Below, in pieces: positions 21,706 through 34,753 of a stretch of DNA of 64,000 bases. The position numbers and the translations under genes are program-made. This DNA is from Acetobacteraceae bacterium (lineage in GTDB: Bacteria > Pseudomonadota > Alphaproteobacteria > Acetobacterales > Acetobacteraceae): the NCBI GenBank assembly GCA_039613835.1, contig CP154827.1, positions 652,501 to 716,500 on the forward strand, read 5' to 3'. Positions within the stretch are counted from its first letter, which is position 1. The number at the start of each line of letters is the position of its first letter. Under the pieces are notes generated by a model. It saw only the letters and a program-made list of their open reading frames with translations. It was not told the DNA's origin and searched no databases.

Positions 21706-23439
21706 CGTGTCCTCATCCGGCGCGCCTCTTTCCTCCGGCGTTTCTTCTGACGCGGATGATAGGCCCGCGATCTCTTGCGTGGCCGGCGGACTTTGCGGAA
21801 CAAAACTGAAAAGCAGATCGCCTGTTCCCGGTTTCAGCTTCGGGCCGTCTTCTGTTGAGTAAATGGTGATCGACACACCCTTTTTAACGTAAAACAGGTC
21901 CAGCTGCGCTGTATTGACCCCAATGGAAGGCAAAAGAGCCTCATCCACGATAAAACATCTGAAACGCCAACTCTTCTTATAAAGCATTTCGAAAAGACTG
22001 TAATTCCATGACGGTTCACCCATCAGGCGACCCCGCGCATCGCGGGAGAGTCCGTGATGGAAATCCATACGTGATACGCCCGGACTGATCTGGAAGACAC
22101 GTTGCCGCCCCATATCGGGGGCGAGATGGGCGCAAATCAAACCATTATAAATAGCATCCGGCGTGGCGGCGATCAGGTAATCACCGGGCCGCTCCTCCAA
22201 CGCCTCCTGCCCGAAGGGAGACAGGACTTCGGCCCGCAACGTGGGCACGCCATTCCTCGCGGCAGGCATCAGGGCGGTTGAGCGGTAATCAACGAGCAGG
22301 ACGGGGAGCTTTTCCCGATGCACCGTGGCGGCGAGATTGCTCATCCAGGGTGAAGCGCCGACCAGCATGAGGACGGGCTCATTTGATAATATCAGGCCGA
22401 GGACGCGCGCCAGCGACCGCAGCGGCGACAAAGAGGCGCTCCTGCCAGGTCAGGTCGAAGCGAATGGTGGAAAGCAGAATGGCGACGGGCCGCACAACAA
22501 ACAACACCGTCAACATCAGCGCAACGATGGAGAATGACAGGCGCGTTAGCACGTCCCGTTGCAGATCCGCCGTCATGAGGATGAACAGCACGGCCACGAC
22601 GAGAGAGACGAGCGCCTCCTTGACCCGCCTTAATTGCGCCATACCGGGCACATGCAGATTGGTCAGCGCCATGCCGAAAACGGTTGCGCCAATCAGTCCG
22701 GCACCTTCCATGAAAGTTGTGCACAGGGCAAAGATCAGCAATGCCAGCGTCAATAGGAGCGGGGGTTTTGAGTGTCTCCGGCATCAGGTCCCGCACGAAG
22801 AGCGCGCGCACGCCATAGGCGGGCAAGATTCCGGCCGCGACGGAAAGGGCGGAGGAAACCAGCAGGTCCGGGAGGGTCAGGCGTAAAAAACCCCTGTGTC
22901 CCGATCGGCACGGGCGCGACGACAATCTGCAACACGACGGCGACAAGGATGGCGCCGATCGGGTCATTGATGATCGCCTCCCATCTGAGGAAAGCGGCGA
23001 CCCGCGTGCTGAGTTTGTTCACGCGCAAAAGCGGCAATACGACGGTGGGGCCCGTTACGGTAATGATCGCACCGAAAAGAGCGGCCACCTCCCAATCCAT
23101 TTTCCCGACTTCATAGGCGGCAGCCCAGCCAAGGCCCCAACTGAGGGGCAGGGCCAGGAAGATCAAGCGTTTGACGCCGTCACCCGCTTTCTGTAATTGG
23201 CGGAAATCAAGAAGCAGGCCATCCTCGAAAACGATGATGGCGACCAGAGACGAGACGAGCGGCCGGAAGAGCCATCCCAGCGATTCTGACGGATGCAATA
23301 CGCCCAGCCCCGGCCCGAAAGCCAGTCCGAGGCAGAAAAGTATGACGATGGCGGGCAGTTTAAAGCGCCATGCCACCCATTGCGCCGCGACACTGGCGCC
23401 GAGTGTCAGGCATAATCCTATCAGAATTGCAGTGGCCAT
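21697..23439 (-). pseudogene. Na+/H+ antiporter with C-terminal TrkA-like domain, broken
   Basis: The parent gene was a CPA1-type sodium/proton antiporter. Residues 1-200 from ATG 23439 are typical (VVSSLVAIIVFEDGLLLDF, ITVTGPTVVLPLLR, WEAIINDPIGAILVAVV). The frame then shifts at an A6 run (22885-22890), again at a G5 run (22761-22765), and a third time near 22413-22435. At the third site about 40 residues that normally follow RLFVA are also missing, so this is a deletion. The C-terminal cytoplasmic domain (VLMLVGASPWMSNLAATV) remains open to 21697. No functional full-length protein can be made. Confidence 0.88.
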
Positions 23440-23541
23440 GAATTCTCCCGTCCTTCAATGACACGTTAATAGCGTCAAGAGTTTGATTTTAAATGTAAAA
23501 ATCCGTCACCACGGCACTGGTCCCACGTGCCCGCCCCAAAT

Positions 23542-24759
23542 TTACGCGTCTTTCCTTACCAAAGTCGCGGCGAAAAAACCGTCCGTATGGTTTATCGCGG
23601 GCGTCAGGCTGAATTGCTTCTCTCCGCGAAGATGGGGCGGAAGGTGCGCAGCCTCTCCGGCGCGATCAGTGAGAAGGAGTCATGGCGCTGGCAGAATGCA
23701 GCCATCTGATCCTCATTCTCCGCCGGCAGGAGAGAGCATGTGGCATAAACAAAGGCGGCCCGCCCGGACGGACGAGCCGCGCGGCCGTGTCGAGGATCTG
23801 GGTCTGTTTGGCGACAAGTTCATCAATGTCATTTTTGGAAAGGTGAATCCGTACACCGGGATTACACCGCCATATGCCGGAGCCGGAGCAGGGTGCGTCC
23901 ACCAGCACGCGATCAAATCGCCCTTCCCGCCTTTTGATCCATTTATCATCGGACTTGAAAACATGACGCTCAACATTATGAACGCCTGCTCGCCTCAGCC
24001 TTTTGATAGCATCTTCCAATCGTGGCGCGGAGACGTCGCAGGCGGTGATATGACCGCGATTTTCCATGAACATGGCGAGGGCCAGCGTCTTGCCGCTCGC
24101 CCCTGCGCAGAAATCAACGATCCCCCCCCCCCCCCCCCGGCTTGTGGGTCGACACAGGCTGCGATGAGCTGGCTGCCCTCATCGTGGATTTCAATCCATC
24201 CATCCTTAAAGGCGGTCGTCCCGGTAACGGACAGATGCGACGGCGCGCGCAGGCCCCAGGGCGATAAGAACGTTTCAGAGACGTGGATCTGCTCTTCCGC
24301 CAGATTTTTCTTTGCTGAAGTACGATCTGATTTCAGGAGGTTCACCAGAAGGTCAAGCGGTACGGGCGCATCCATTGCGCGCATCTCCTCCTCCAGCCTG
24401 TCACCGAAGCGCGCGACCAGCGTGGCTTCCAGGAATTTCGGGTATTCCAGCCGCACATCCTGCGGCATGGCGGCATCATCCAATGTGCGCCCGGCCAAGG
24501 CTTCCAGCCCTCTCGCCTCCCGCATGGATAAGGGAGATTGCGCGAAGCGATCCCCATCGAAAAGACGCGCCACCATCAATATGGGTGCCAGATGCCAATG
24601 CAGACGCTTCCACTTGCGCAGGACGTCCCACACAATGCCGGAAACTGCGCGACGGTCACGAAAGAACTGATTGGCCGTGGCGTCAGCCGGGCGGCGCGGG
24701 TGATTTTCGATCGCGCAGAGGAGATCAATGGCAGAAGATAAACGTGCTTTAGGGGTCAT
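23542..24759 (-). pseudogene. RsmB/NOP-type 16S rRNA m5C methyltransferase, frameshifted
   Basis: An rRNA (cytosine-C5) methyltransferase by descent. From ATG 24759 there is an NusB-like N-terminal domain, then the SAM-binding region VDFCAGASGKTLALAM and the catalytic VDAPCSGSGIWRCNP with its Cys. Three frame breaks separate these parts: the 17-base C tract at 24122-24138 (G17 on the coding strand), a break near 23755-23766 after LVRPGG, and one near 23632. The intended end, NHTDGFFAATLVRKDA, reaches TAA at 23542-23544. The first break lies in front of the SAM domain, so the truncated product should be inactive. Confidence 0.88.
24122..24138 (+). repeat. Homopolymeric tract of 17 C
   Basis: Seventeen consecutive C on the plus strand lie inside the methyltransferase reading frame. 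A tract of 15 or 18 would join the N-terminal and SAM-binding parts in one frame. Long G/C runs are prone to slippage in replication and to miscalling in sequencing. Confidence 0.95.
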
Positions 24760-24786
24760 GACGCTCGCTACCCCTAACCTTTTTTC

Positions 24787-26430
<1,644 letters not shown>

Positions 26431-26502
26431 TCAAGCAACCTCTTCGCCCAGGCGGCCGCAACCTCTCACATTGCGGCCGTCAAAATCGTCCCACCAGGGC
26501 CC

Positions 26503-29106
26503 TTACAGCTCGGAAACAGGCACGCCCGCAACGGTCAGGCCCTTCTCGTCAGCATCAACCTGCACGGTCTCGCCATCCAATATGCGGCCTTCAAGTAACA
26601 AACCAGCAAGCGAGTTCTGCAAGGTGCGCTGGATGACACGCTTGAGAGGGCGCGCGCCGTAAATCGGGTCGTAACCCGCATCCGCCAGCCATTCCATCGC
26701 GGCCTCTGACAGATCAAGTGAGACATGACGCTCTGCCAGTAATTGCCGCAGGCGTGAGAGCTGGATATCGACAATCTGCCGCATATCCGGGCGTTGCAGA
26801 CGGGCGAAGAGCACGATCTCATCAAGACGATTCAGAAATTCCGGCCGGAAATGATTGCGCACAACCGCCATGACCTGGGCTTCGACAAGGTCAGATGCCT
26901 CGCCCTCATCCTGCTTTGCCAGAATGTCGGAACCGAGATTGGACGTCAGGACGATGATCGTATTGCGGAAATCGACAAGCCGCCCCTGCCCGTCCGTCAG
27001 GCGGCCGTCATCAAGGACCTGAAGGAGGATATTAAAAACATCCTCATGCGCTTTCTCTACCTCATCGAAGAGGATCACCTGATAGGGGCGGCGCCGTACG
27101 GCCTCCGTCAAGGTACCGCCTTCCTCATAACCGACATAGCCGGGGGGCGCGCCGACCAGTCGGGCGACGGCGTGCTTCTCCATATATTCGCTCATATCAA
27201 TGCGGAACATGGCGCGGTCATCATCAAAAAGAAATTCCGCCAGCGCTTTCGTCAATTCCGTCTTACCGACGCCGGTCGGGCCGAGGAAGAGAAAAGAACC
27301 GATCGGGCGATGCGGGTCCTGCAATCCCGCGCGGGCACGGCGTACGGCGTTGGCGACGGTTTTCAAAGCGGGCTCTTGCCCGACGACGCGATGGCGCAGC
27401 GCGTCTTCCATACGCAGAAGTTTGGCACGCTCGCCTTCCAGCATTCTGTCAACCGGCACCCCCGTCCAGCGAGAAACGATGGAAGCAATTCCCTGGTCGG
27501 TCACGGCCTCACTGACCATACCGCTCTGCGCTGATGAGGACTCATTTTCCTCCCGTGTCTTGTTGATCTGCTGCTCCAGCCCCGGAATGACGGCATACAT
27601 CAGCTCAGAGGCGCGACCGAGATCCCCCTTACGTTGGGCCACTTCAATTTCCGAACGTGCCTGGTCCAGCTGCTCCTGCAATTTCTGCACTTCATTGACG
27701 CGGTTTTTTTCAGCGTGCCAGGTCGCGCTGAGCTGGTCCGACTGCTCCTGAAGATCAGCGAGTTCAAGCTCCAGCTTTTCGAGACGCTCCCGGCTGGCAT
27801 TGTCATCTTCCTTCCGGATCGCTTCACGCTCAATCTTCAGCTGGATAATGCGGCGGTCAAGCTCATCCAAAGCTTCCGGTTTGCTGTCAATTTGCATCCG
27901 CAAGCGGCTCGCCGCTTCATCGACAAGGTCAATCGCCTTATCGGGCAGAAAACGGTCCGTGATGTAACGGTTAGAGAGGGTGGCCGCCGCGACGAGCGCG
28001 TTATCCGTGATGCGCACGCCATGATGCAGTTCATATTTTTCTTTAATGCCGCGCAGAATCGATATCGTGTCCGCGACGGACGGTTCCCCTACGAAGACGG
28101 GTTGGAAACGTCGGGCAAGAGCCGCGTCTTTCTCGATATATTTCCGGTATTCATCCAATGTCGTCGCGCCGACACAATGCAGCACGCCGCGTGCCAGTTC
28201 AGGCTTGATCAGGTTGGAGGCATCCATGGCACCGTCTGAGCGACCCGCGCCAACAAGTGTGTGCATTTCATCGATGAAGAGAATGACCTGCCCCTCGGCG
28301 CTCTCAATTTCTTTCAGAACAGCTTTGAGGCGCTCCTCAAATTCGCCGCGATATTTCGCACCGGCGACGAGGGCGCCCATATCGAGGGAGAGGAGCTTTT
28401 TATTCCGCAAAGCTTCCGGCACGTCTCCATTCACGATCCGCAGCGCGAGCCCTTCTACGATCGCCGTTTTACCGACGCCGGGCTCTCCGATCAGAACCGG
28501 GTTGTTTTTAGTGCGGCGCGCCAGAACCTGAATGGTGCGGCGGATTTCCTCATCCCGGCCAATGACCGGGTCAAGCTTGCCGGACTGCGCCACCGCGGTG
28601 ACATCGCGCGCATATTTTTTCAGCGCGTCGAAACCCGCCTCCGCATTGGCGCCATCCACGACACGCCCGTTGCGCAGCCGCGCCACAGCGCCTTCCAACG
28701 CCGCCGCTGTGACATTGGCAGCTTTCAGGACCTTCGCCGAAGGTGAGGCGGATTTGGCGATCGCGACAAGAAGGCGATCCTGCGCGACAAAACTATCGCC
28801 AGCGCGCTGCGCATCCTGTTCCGCCTGGTCGATCACGCGTGCGAGGTCCGGCGTTAATTGGGGCTGGCTGGCCCCCTCGCCCTGCACTTTAGGGAATTTT
28901 GCAACGACCTCATCGATACCGGCCAGCGCTTTTGTCGGGTCACCTCCCGCAGCGCGGATAAGCCCGGATGCCGCGCCCTCCGGGTCATCCAGCATGGCTT
29001 TAAGGAGATGTTCCGTGGTGAGTTGCTGATGATATTCCCGCAGCGCAATCGTCTGCGCCGCCTGCAGAAACCCGCGACATCTTTCTGTCAGTTTTTCGAT
29101 ATTCAT
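26503..29106 (-). CDS. clpB: ClpB disaggregase
   Basis: An AAA+ chaperone that with DnaK rescues aggregated proteins after stress. The 867-residue protein has the N-terminal Clp repeat domain, the first AAA module (Walker [17 protein letters not shown], Walker [15 protein letters not shown]), the middle coiled-coil domain (about 400-530), and the second AAA module ([33 protein letters not shown]), ending in the D2-small domain. No IGF-type ClpP loop is seen, as expected for ClpB. Intact; a possible heat-shock promoter lies upstream. Confidence 0.96.
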   Translation of the reverse strand: MNIEKLTERCRGFLQAAQTIALREYHQQLTTEHLLKAMLDDPEGAASGLIRAAGGDPTKALAGIDEVVAKFPKVQGEGASQPQLTPDLARVIDQAEQDAQRAGDSFVAQDRLLVAIAKSASPSAKVLKAANVTAAALEGAVARLRNGRVVDGANAEAGFDALKKYARDVTAVAQSGKLDPVIGRDEEIRRTIQVLARRTKNNPVLIGEPGVGKTAIVEGLALRIVNGDVPEALRNKKLLSLDMGALVAGAKYRGEFEERLKAVLKEIESAEGQVILFIDEMHTLVGAGRSDGAMDASNLIKPELARGVLHCVGATTLDEYRKYIEKDAALARRFQPVFVGEPSVADTISILRGIKEKYELHHGVRITDNALVAAATLSNRYITDRFLPDKAIDLVDEAASRLRMQIDSKPEALDELDRRIIQLKIEREAIRKEDDNASRERLEKLELELADLQEQSDQLSATWHAEKNRVNEVQKLQEQLDQARSEIEVAQRKGDLGRASELMYAVIPGLEQQINKTREENESSSAQSGMVSEAVTDQGIASIVSRWTGVPVDRMLEGERAKLLRMEDALRHRVVGQEPALKTVANAVRRARAGLQDPHRPIGSFLFLGPTGVGKTELTKALAEFLFDDDRAMFRIDMSEYMEKHAVARLVGAPPGYVGYEEGGTLTEAVRRRPYQVILFDEVEKAHEDVFNILLQVLDDGRLTDGQGRLVDFRNTIIVLTSNLGSDILAKQDEGEASDLVEAQVMAVVRNHFRPEFLNRLDEIVLFARLQRPDMRQIVDIQLSRLRQLLAERHVSLDLSEAAMEWLADAGYDPIYGARPLKRVIQRTLQNSLAGLLLEGRILDGETVQVDADEKGLTVAGVPVSEL

Positions 29107-29146
29107 GATCTTCTCTTTTGCCCCTTAAGCGACAGCATGGTTCAAG

Positions 29147-29175
29147 CCCGGCATCCCGTCAGCGGCGAAGCCGGG
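29147..29175 (-). other. Hairpin in the clpB leader
   Basis: CCCGGC at 29147-29152 pairs with GCCGGG at 29170-29175, about 40 bases before the clpB start codon on the minus strand and downstream of the possible promoter. It could modulate translation, but this is a guess from position only. Confidence 0.3.
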
Positions 29176-29178
29176 TTT

Positions 29179-29209
29179 CAATGTGGCGTCCTCATGGCGT
29201 CTCTTCAAG
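29179..29209 (-). promoter_or_regulatory. Possible sigma-32 (heat-shock) promoter for clpB
   Basis: Read on the minus strand, CTTGAAG (29203-29209) is followed about 17 bases later by CGCCACATTG. This resembles the CTTGAA ... C-rich -10 pattern of RpoH promoters and sits some 75-100 bases before the clpB start. The -10 match is loose. Confidence 0.4.
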
Positions 29210-29414
29210 TCTTCAGGCGCGATTTGGTGCTTTTTAGGGAACATCTCGCATCATCATTCCGTTTCCGTTTTTTATTTTCCTGAGCTTTCTAAATAGCGAA
29301 TTTCCGATCATCTTTTCTTGATTTATAAAAGATGCAACCATCGTTTTTACTTTTAAACAAATTTTCAGGTTATGATATGCAAAATCGATAATTGCAGAAG
29401 GATGCCGCGCCACG

Positions 29415-30917
29415 ATGTCTGTGAATAAAGACAATGCCGAAATTCAGGAATCTCAGGATGTTACGCCGGAGCAGGCTTTGAAAGCTGCTGAGGCGGCGGT
29501 GCATCATGTTGAAATCTCTTCAAACGCGAAGATCATGCTGGGCCTGACGGCCTTCGTCGCGGCAATTTGTGGGGGCCTTTACGGTTACGACACCGGCATC
29601 ATCTCCGGCGCGCTGCTTCTCATCACGTCCGACTTCCATCTCAATAGCGGTATGCAGGAGCTGGTGGCATCGTCCATCCTGATCGGCGCGGTGGTGGGTG
29701 CCCTTGTTGCTGGGTCCATGTCCGAGAAATATGGGCGTCGTTTTACCGCGACCATTGTCAGTGCCGTCTTCGTACTGGGCGCCATCGCCTGTAGTTTCGT
29801 GCAGAGCGTCACGCAGCTGATTATCTTCCGCGTCTTTCTCGGTCTCGCGGTCGGTGGGTCAACGCAGGTTGTGCCGATGTATATTTCGGAACTCGCACCG
29901 GCGGGACGGCGCGGCAATCTTGTGACGATGTTCAATGTCGCGATCGGCATTGGTATCCTGCTTGCCAACATCATCGGTTTCGCCGCGCGCGATGCGTGGG
30001 GTTGGCGGCCGATGATTGGACTCGCGGCGATCCCGGCGGCTTTCGTCTTTCTCTGCTTGCTCTTCTTGCCGCGCAGTCCCCGCTGGACGGCTGAAAATGA
30101 GGGCCTCAAATCCGCGATTGCTGAATTGAGCCGTATCCGCACGTCAAAAAAAGCGATCCTGCGCGAAATCCGTGAAATGCATGAAATCGCGGAAAGCACG
30201 GACCCGCTCGATAAAGGCTGGCGCGGCCTGGCCCAGCCCTGGGTGCGCCCTGCCGTCATCGCTGCCTTGGGTGTGGCCTTCTTCACGCAAGTGGGCGGGC
30301 TGGAGATGATGATTTATTACGCGCCGACATTTCTGCACGATGCCGGGTTTGGTAAAAACTCCGCCCTGCTCGCCTCGCTGGGTGTAGCCATCACTTATTG
30401 CGTCATGACATTTCTAGGATGTCTCACAGTTGACAAGATTGGTCGGCGCCGCCTCATGCTGATTACGGGGCCGATTTCCGTATTAAGCATTATCGGGCTT
30501 GGTGTTGTCTTCTCCATGCATCCGGCAGAAGGCAGCTTCGGGGCATGGCTTGTGATTTTCTTCCTGCTCAGCTTCATGGCCAGCAACTCGATCGGTATTC
30601 AGATCTGCGGCTGGCTGACGGGCGCGGAGATGTTTCCGCTCTGTATGCGCGGCCAGGCGACAAGCCTGTTTGCGGCGACATTATGGGGTTCGGACTTTCT
30701 CGTGACCATCACAGCTCTGACACTTGTTCAACTCGTGACATTGGGCGGCGCGATGTGGGTCTATGCGGCGGTCAATGTTCTGACAGTCCTCTTTGTGTTC
30801 CGCTTCGTGCCAGAGCTTTCAGGTGCGTCGCTTGAGGACATTGAGTATGCGCTGCGCAAAAAACGTTTCACGCCCCGTAAGGGCCACACACGCATTGTGG
30901 ATGCCAGCGACGTTTAA
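29415..30917 (+). CDS. Sugar porter family MFS transporter
   Basis: Likely a proton-sugar symporter in the inner membrane. The 500-residue protein has twelve predicted hydrophobic segments and the sugar porter signatures: GGLYGYDTGIISGALLL in helix 1, a GRR loop after helix 2 (EKYGRRFTATIV), PMYISELAPAGRRG after helix 4, FLPRSPRW at the end of helix 6, and DKIGRRRLMLITGP. The N-terminus has a hydrophilic stretch of about 40 residues. The substrate cannot be read from the sequence. It is followed by a strong terminator, then by a broken aldose isomerase gene that may have shared its pathway. Confidence 0.9.
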   Translation: MSVNKDNAEIQESQDVTPEQALKAAEAAVHHVEISSNAKIMLGLTAFVAAICGGLYGYDTGIISGALLLITSDFHLNSGMQELVASSILIGAVVGALVAGSMSEKYGRRFTATIVSAVFVLGAIACSFVQSVTQLIIFRVFLGLAVGGSTQVVPMYISELAPAGRRGNLVTMFNVAIGIGILLANIIGFAARDAWGWRPMIGLAAIPAAFVFLCLLFLPRSPRWTAENEGLKSAIAELSRIRTSKKAILREIREMHEIAESTDPLDKGWRGLAQPWVRPAVIAALGVAFFTQVGGLEMMIYYAPTFLHDAGFGKNSALLASLGVAITYCVMTFLGCLTVDKIGRRRLMLITGPISVLSIIGLGVVFSMHPAEGSFGAWLVIFFLLSFMASNSIGIQICGWLTGAEMFPLCMRGQATSLFAATLWGSDFLVTITALTLVQLVTLGGAMWVYAAVNVLTVLFVFRFVPELSGASLEDIEYALRKKRFTPRKGHTRIVDASDV

Positions 30918-30946
30918 AAAGCGGCCCTCATCGTCATAGATTGAAG

Positions 30947-30975
30947 CGGGTCGGTCATCAGCCGACCCGTTTCCT
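30947..30975 (+). terminator. Rho-independent terminator after the sugar porter
   Basis: CGGGTCGG (30947-30954) pairs with CCGACCCG (30962-30969) around a 7-base loop, followed by a T-rich stretch TTTCCTT. It ends the sugar porter transcript 30 bases after its stop. Confidence 0.75.
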
Positions 30976-31082
30976 TCCGCCAACATGCAGGATTTTACTG
31001 GGGAACTGCCCTTCAAAGTCTCTGTTGAATCCGTGACGCATCCGTCACATGGGGCCTTGTGCCGGTAACAGGACTGACTTGA

Positions 31083-32296
31083 ATGCAAATCGCGACGGAA
31101 GTGCATCGTCTCTGGCCCCTCAATCAAGGGCAGCGCTTTCTGGATTTTTCCAAAAATGCGCGCGTCGCGGACGGTTTTTGCGCATTGGACGGAATGGGAG
31201 AAAAACCGCGGAAAGCCGAAGCGGACGGAATATTAACCGCACGCATGACTCACAGCTTCGCGCTCGGCGCTCTTCTCGGCATTCCAGGATGTCATGCCAT
31301 GAGCGCGCATGGTGTGGACTGCCTTCTGCACCGCCTGAATGACCTCGAGCATTGAGGGTGGCGGGAGAAACGCGCCGAGATCACGGGCCGGAAACAGGCC
31401 TATTACCACGCCTTCATCGCACTTGCCGGGGTGACCTGCAAGGAAGCGCGCATTGAAGGCGGTGATCTCCTCCATAAATCTGCGTCACACGTGTTGGAGA
31501 CGCATTTCTGGAGCGAAGCGGGGGCGTTGTCTATGAAAGCTTTTCAGCAGATTGGCAGGATCGGGAGGATTATCGCGGGGCCAACGCCAACATGCATACG
31601 ACGGAGGCCATGCTCGCCCTCTCCGCCGCAACAGGAGACATCAAATGGCTGTATCGCGCCATGCGCATCCTTGAGCGTTTCGTGCATCACCTATCGCGCC
31701 AGCATGAATATTGCATGGCTGAGCATTTTGACGCCGATTGGAATCTGCTGCCCGACTGTAATATTGACCGCAAATCCGATCCGCTGCGGCCTTACGGCCT
31801 GACACCGGGCCATTTTCCGGAATGGGCACATCTGACGCTCAAGGCTGAAGCCCATGCGATCGCGAAAATGGGGCATACGCCTGCATGGATGTGCCCTGAC
31901 GCGGAGGGTCTTTTCCGCAGCGCGGTGGAGAAGGGCTGGTGCCATGAAGGGAGAGGCGGCATCGTCTATACGCTTGATTGGGAGCGCTGACCCTGTATCA
32001 CCTCACGCGCGCACTGGGTGCAGGCGGAAACGATCGTGGCAGCGGACATCCTTTACCGCCGGACGGGCCATGAATATTACCGCGAATGGTATCAGAAACT
32101 TTGGGATTATATTGATCTGACGATGATTGACCCCAACCATGGGAGTTGGTTCAACGAAGTTGATGCTGAAGGGGTGGTATCGGGCGAGATTTACCCGGGA
32201 AAGGCTGATCTTTACCACGCCTTTCAATGCACGCTGAGTCCCCTCCTGCCCGTTGCAGCGAGCCTCGCTGAGGCGATCTGGCTTTCTAAAGCGTAG
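31083..32296 (+). pseudogene. AGE family aldose-ketose isomerase/epimerase (YihS-like), broken
   Basis: The ancestral protein belonged to the N-acylglucosamine 2-epimerase superfamily, which isomerises sugars such as mannose or sulfoquinovose. Recognisable pieces in order are RMTHSFALGALLG, GWREKRAEITGRKQAYYHAF, NANMHTTEAMLALSAATG, RPYGLTPGHFPEWA, GIVYTLDWE, and HWVQAETIVAADILYRRTG. Lesions are TGA at 31353-31355 (where GGA would give the usual HGGW), a frameshift at the G5 run 31520-31524, and TGA at 31988-31990. The stretch then stays open to the normal end. It lies downstream of the sugar porter but after its terminator. Confidence 0.85.
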
Positions 32297-32322
32297 CGGG
32301 CGCGGCGTGATTGGGTTTCTGT

Positions 32323-33043
32323 TCAGGGCAGAAGATGATCGATCTCGTCGCTCTCAATCCGGTCATAGCCAGTTGAGCTGGGCGGTGCGCCGGATGGCAC
32401 GGAGGACTCGGTTTCGATCTGGTAGAGGATCGCGCCTTTTTCCCCGATTTTTTCGGCGATGATGAGCGGCCCGGAGCGCGCATTAAAGCCACGGCCGGAG
32501 ACGCTCAGCGCGTCGCCAACGCGGAATTTGTTGCCGCCTCGAAAAAGCAGCGGGGAAGCGGATTGTAACGCCATCATCCAGCACGACACCACCGACATCA
32601 CCCTGGCCCGTATGGAGAAGGCGCGCGATGAGTCCGTTACGATGCTGCCTTTGTGTGAGGGCCAGAGAGGGCATGTGCCCTGAAGCGCAGACCCAGCCCG
32701 CGCCCGATGAAACGGCGAAGGCGGCGATCATTTTGCTTTTGTCGGAAACGAGCCCTTTAACGGTTAAATTCTGCCCCGGCGTCAGGGAAACACCGAGAAT
32801 ATCGAAACCACCGGGAAGGATAACCTCCCTGCCATCCGTCAATATGACATTACCCGTCCCGCCGGAAATATTGGGATAAACATCTTTAATCCTGGCCGTG
32901 ACGGTTGTGAGGACGCTGATATCGAAAATACATGAGGGCAACAAACGTTCAGGCGCTGCCTAGACGACAGGCACAATACTCAGCAGCGTCAGTCCGACGA
33001 TGCCACTTATCATACGCGCACTGATTTGCTTGTCCCTACCCAT
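32323..33043 (-). pseudogene. Secreted protein of unknown function, downstream of purH, broken
   Basis: I do not recognise the family. From ATG 33043 a signal peptide is encoded (ISGIVGLTLLSIVPVV), but a TAG at 32960-32962 interrupts it exactly before the likely cleavage site (AAPERLL). The mature part has a repeated pattern (TARIKDVYPN, GREVILPGGF, PGQNLTVKGL), like small beta-barrel OB-type folds. A second break at a CCCC run near 32535 shifts the frame; the remainder (LFRGGNKFRVGDALSVSGR) runs to 32323. It starts 34 bases after purH on the same strand and was probably cotranscribed with it. Confidence 0.7.
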
Positions 33044-33077
33044 AAACCCATCACGATCACGTTGATATTAAACGATT

Positions 33078-34658
33078 TCAGTGCCTGAAATGACGCACCC
33101 CGGTCAGCACCATCGCGATCCCCGCTTTATCTGCCGCAGCGATCACCTCATCATCACGAATGGAGCCGCCCGGCTGGATGACGGCGACGGCACCCGCATC
33201 AATAATCGCCTCCAACCCATCGGCGAATGGGAAGAACGCATCAGAGGCGGCCACGGATCCGACGGTCAATGCCGCTTCGGCACGACTCAGGGACGCCGCA
33301 TCCTGGCTTTTCCGGCCTGCGATACGTGCCGAGTCCAAGCGGGACATCTGCCCTGCCCCAATCCCCACCGTCGCACCCTCTTTCGCAAAGACGATGGCAT
33401 TTGACTTAACATGTTTAGCAACTCTGAAGGCGAAGAGAAGATCCCGAAGCTCCGCCTCTGTCGGTTTTCTGCGCGTCACTACTTTGAGCTGATCGAGCGA
33501 TACGCGGCCCGCATCGCGATCCTGCACGAGATACCCGCCCGCGACGGATTTGACCGCGCGGCTCTGCGCTTCGGGCGCGGCCATGCCGCCCGTGATGAGG
33601 AGATGCAGATTCTTTTTGGCCCGCAGAATGTCGCGCGCCGCCGCATCAGCATCAGGTGCGACAATCACCTCCGTGAAAATACCCGCGATCTTCTCAGCGG
33701 TGGCGGCATCAAGGGGGCGGTTGACAGCAACAATCCCGCCGAAAGCTGAAACCGGGTCGCAGCGCAATGCCAGGTCCCAGGCTTCGGAAAGGGTTTCCGC
33801 CATGGCGACACCGCAGGGATTGGCATGTTTGACAATCACGACGGCGGGGCCATCAAACTCACTGACGGCCTCGAAAGCCGCATCTGTGTCATTCAGATTA
33901 TTATAGCTCAGCGCTTTGCCCTGAACCTGTTTGGCCGTGGCAACCCCATTGCGTTGTTCTGCCGTGGTGTAAAACGCGGCTTGCTGATGCGGATTTTCCC
34001 CGTAGCGCAAGCTTTCCTGCAATGAGGCGGTGATGGTGAGCGTCTCCGGGAAGCGTGTGCCCTCCTGCCCCGCAAACCAATCGGCGATCATGGCATCGTA
34101 AGAAGCCGTGTGCGCGTAAGCGGCCTGGGCCCAATGACGGCGCTGCGCCATTGTCGTCCCACCGGTCGCCAAGGCGTCGATCAGGGCGTGATACTGCGCC
34201 GGGTCCGTCAGAACGGCCACGTGAGCATGGTTTTTCGCGGACGCTCGAATAAGGGCAGGCCCGCCAATATCGATATTTTCAATGCAATCTTCCGGCGAAG
34301 CACCCGCGCGCACTGTTGCGGCGAAGGGATAAAGATTGACGCAGACGAGATCAATCGGCGCAATCTGATGTTCGGCCATCTGGGCGACGTGCCTTGCATC
34401 ATCGCGCCGACCGAGAATGCCGCCATGTATCTGGGGCAGAAGCGTCTTGACGCGGCCATCCAGAATTTCGGGGAAGCCTGTATGCTCGGAAACATCTTTT
34501 ACCGCGATACCGGCCTTGCGCAGGGCATCTGCGGACCCGCCTGTTGAGAGGATTTCCACATTCGCCCGCGTCAGCGCCTGGGCGAGTTTAAGAAGTCCCG
34601 TCTTGTCAGAAACAGAAATAAGGGCGCGTCGAATGCTGAGGGGCGATGATGAGGGCAT
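33078..34658 (-). CDS. purH: Bifunctional AICAR formyltransferase / IMP cyclohydrolase
   Basis: It performs the last two steps of IMP synthesis. The 526-residue protein has an N-terminal MGS-like cyclohydrolase domain ([43 protein letters not shown]) and the AICAR transformylase domain ([59 protein letters not shown]). All catalytic regions are present. Intact, unlike its downstream neighbour. Confidence 0.97.
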   Translation of the reverse strand: MPSSSPLSIRRALISVSDKTGLLKLAQALTRANVEILSTGGSADALRKAGIAVKDVSEHTGFPEILDGRVKTLLPQIHGGILGRRDDARHVAQMAEHQIAPIDLVCVNLYPFAATVRAGASPEDCIENIDIGGPALIRASAKNHAHVAVLTDPAQYHALIDALATGGTTMAQRRHWAQAAYAHTASYDAMIADWFAGQEGTRFPETLTITASLQESLRYGENPHQQAAFYTTAEQRNGVATAKQVQGKALSYNNLNDTDAAFEAVSEFDGPAVVIVKHANPCGVAMAETLSEAWDLALRCDPVSAFGGIVAVNRPLDAATAEKIAGIFTEVIVAPDADAAARDILRAKKNLHLLITGGMAAPEAQSRAVKSVAGGYLVQDRDAGRVSLDQLKVVTRRKPTEAELRDLLFAFRVAKHVKSNAIVFAKEGATVGIGAGQMSRLDSARIAGRKSQDAASLSRAEAALTVGSVAASDAFFPFADGLEAIIDAGAVAVIQPGGSIRDDEVIAAADKAGIAMVLTGVRHFRH

Positions 34659-34753
34659 GAACCGATCCGCGATTAATGAAAGTTCAGAAAAATGAGGACA
34701 TAGTCCGCATAAAGCTTTTGCGCAATGAGACGGGGAAAATCCGCGCTGAAATA

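Larger units (their letters stand above)
29107..29414. other. 308-base divergent intergenic region, clpB and sugar porter
   Basis: Besides the clpB leader elements listed separately, it contains an AT-rich half (about 29270-29400) in front of the sugar porter. That half probably carries the porter's promoter, although I cannot assign boxes with confidence. No further gene is seen. Confidence 0.5.
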
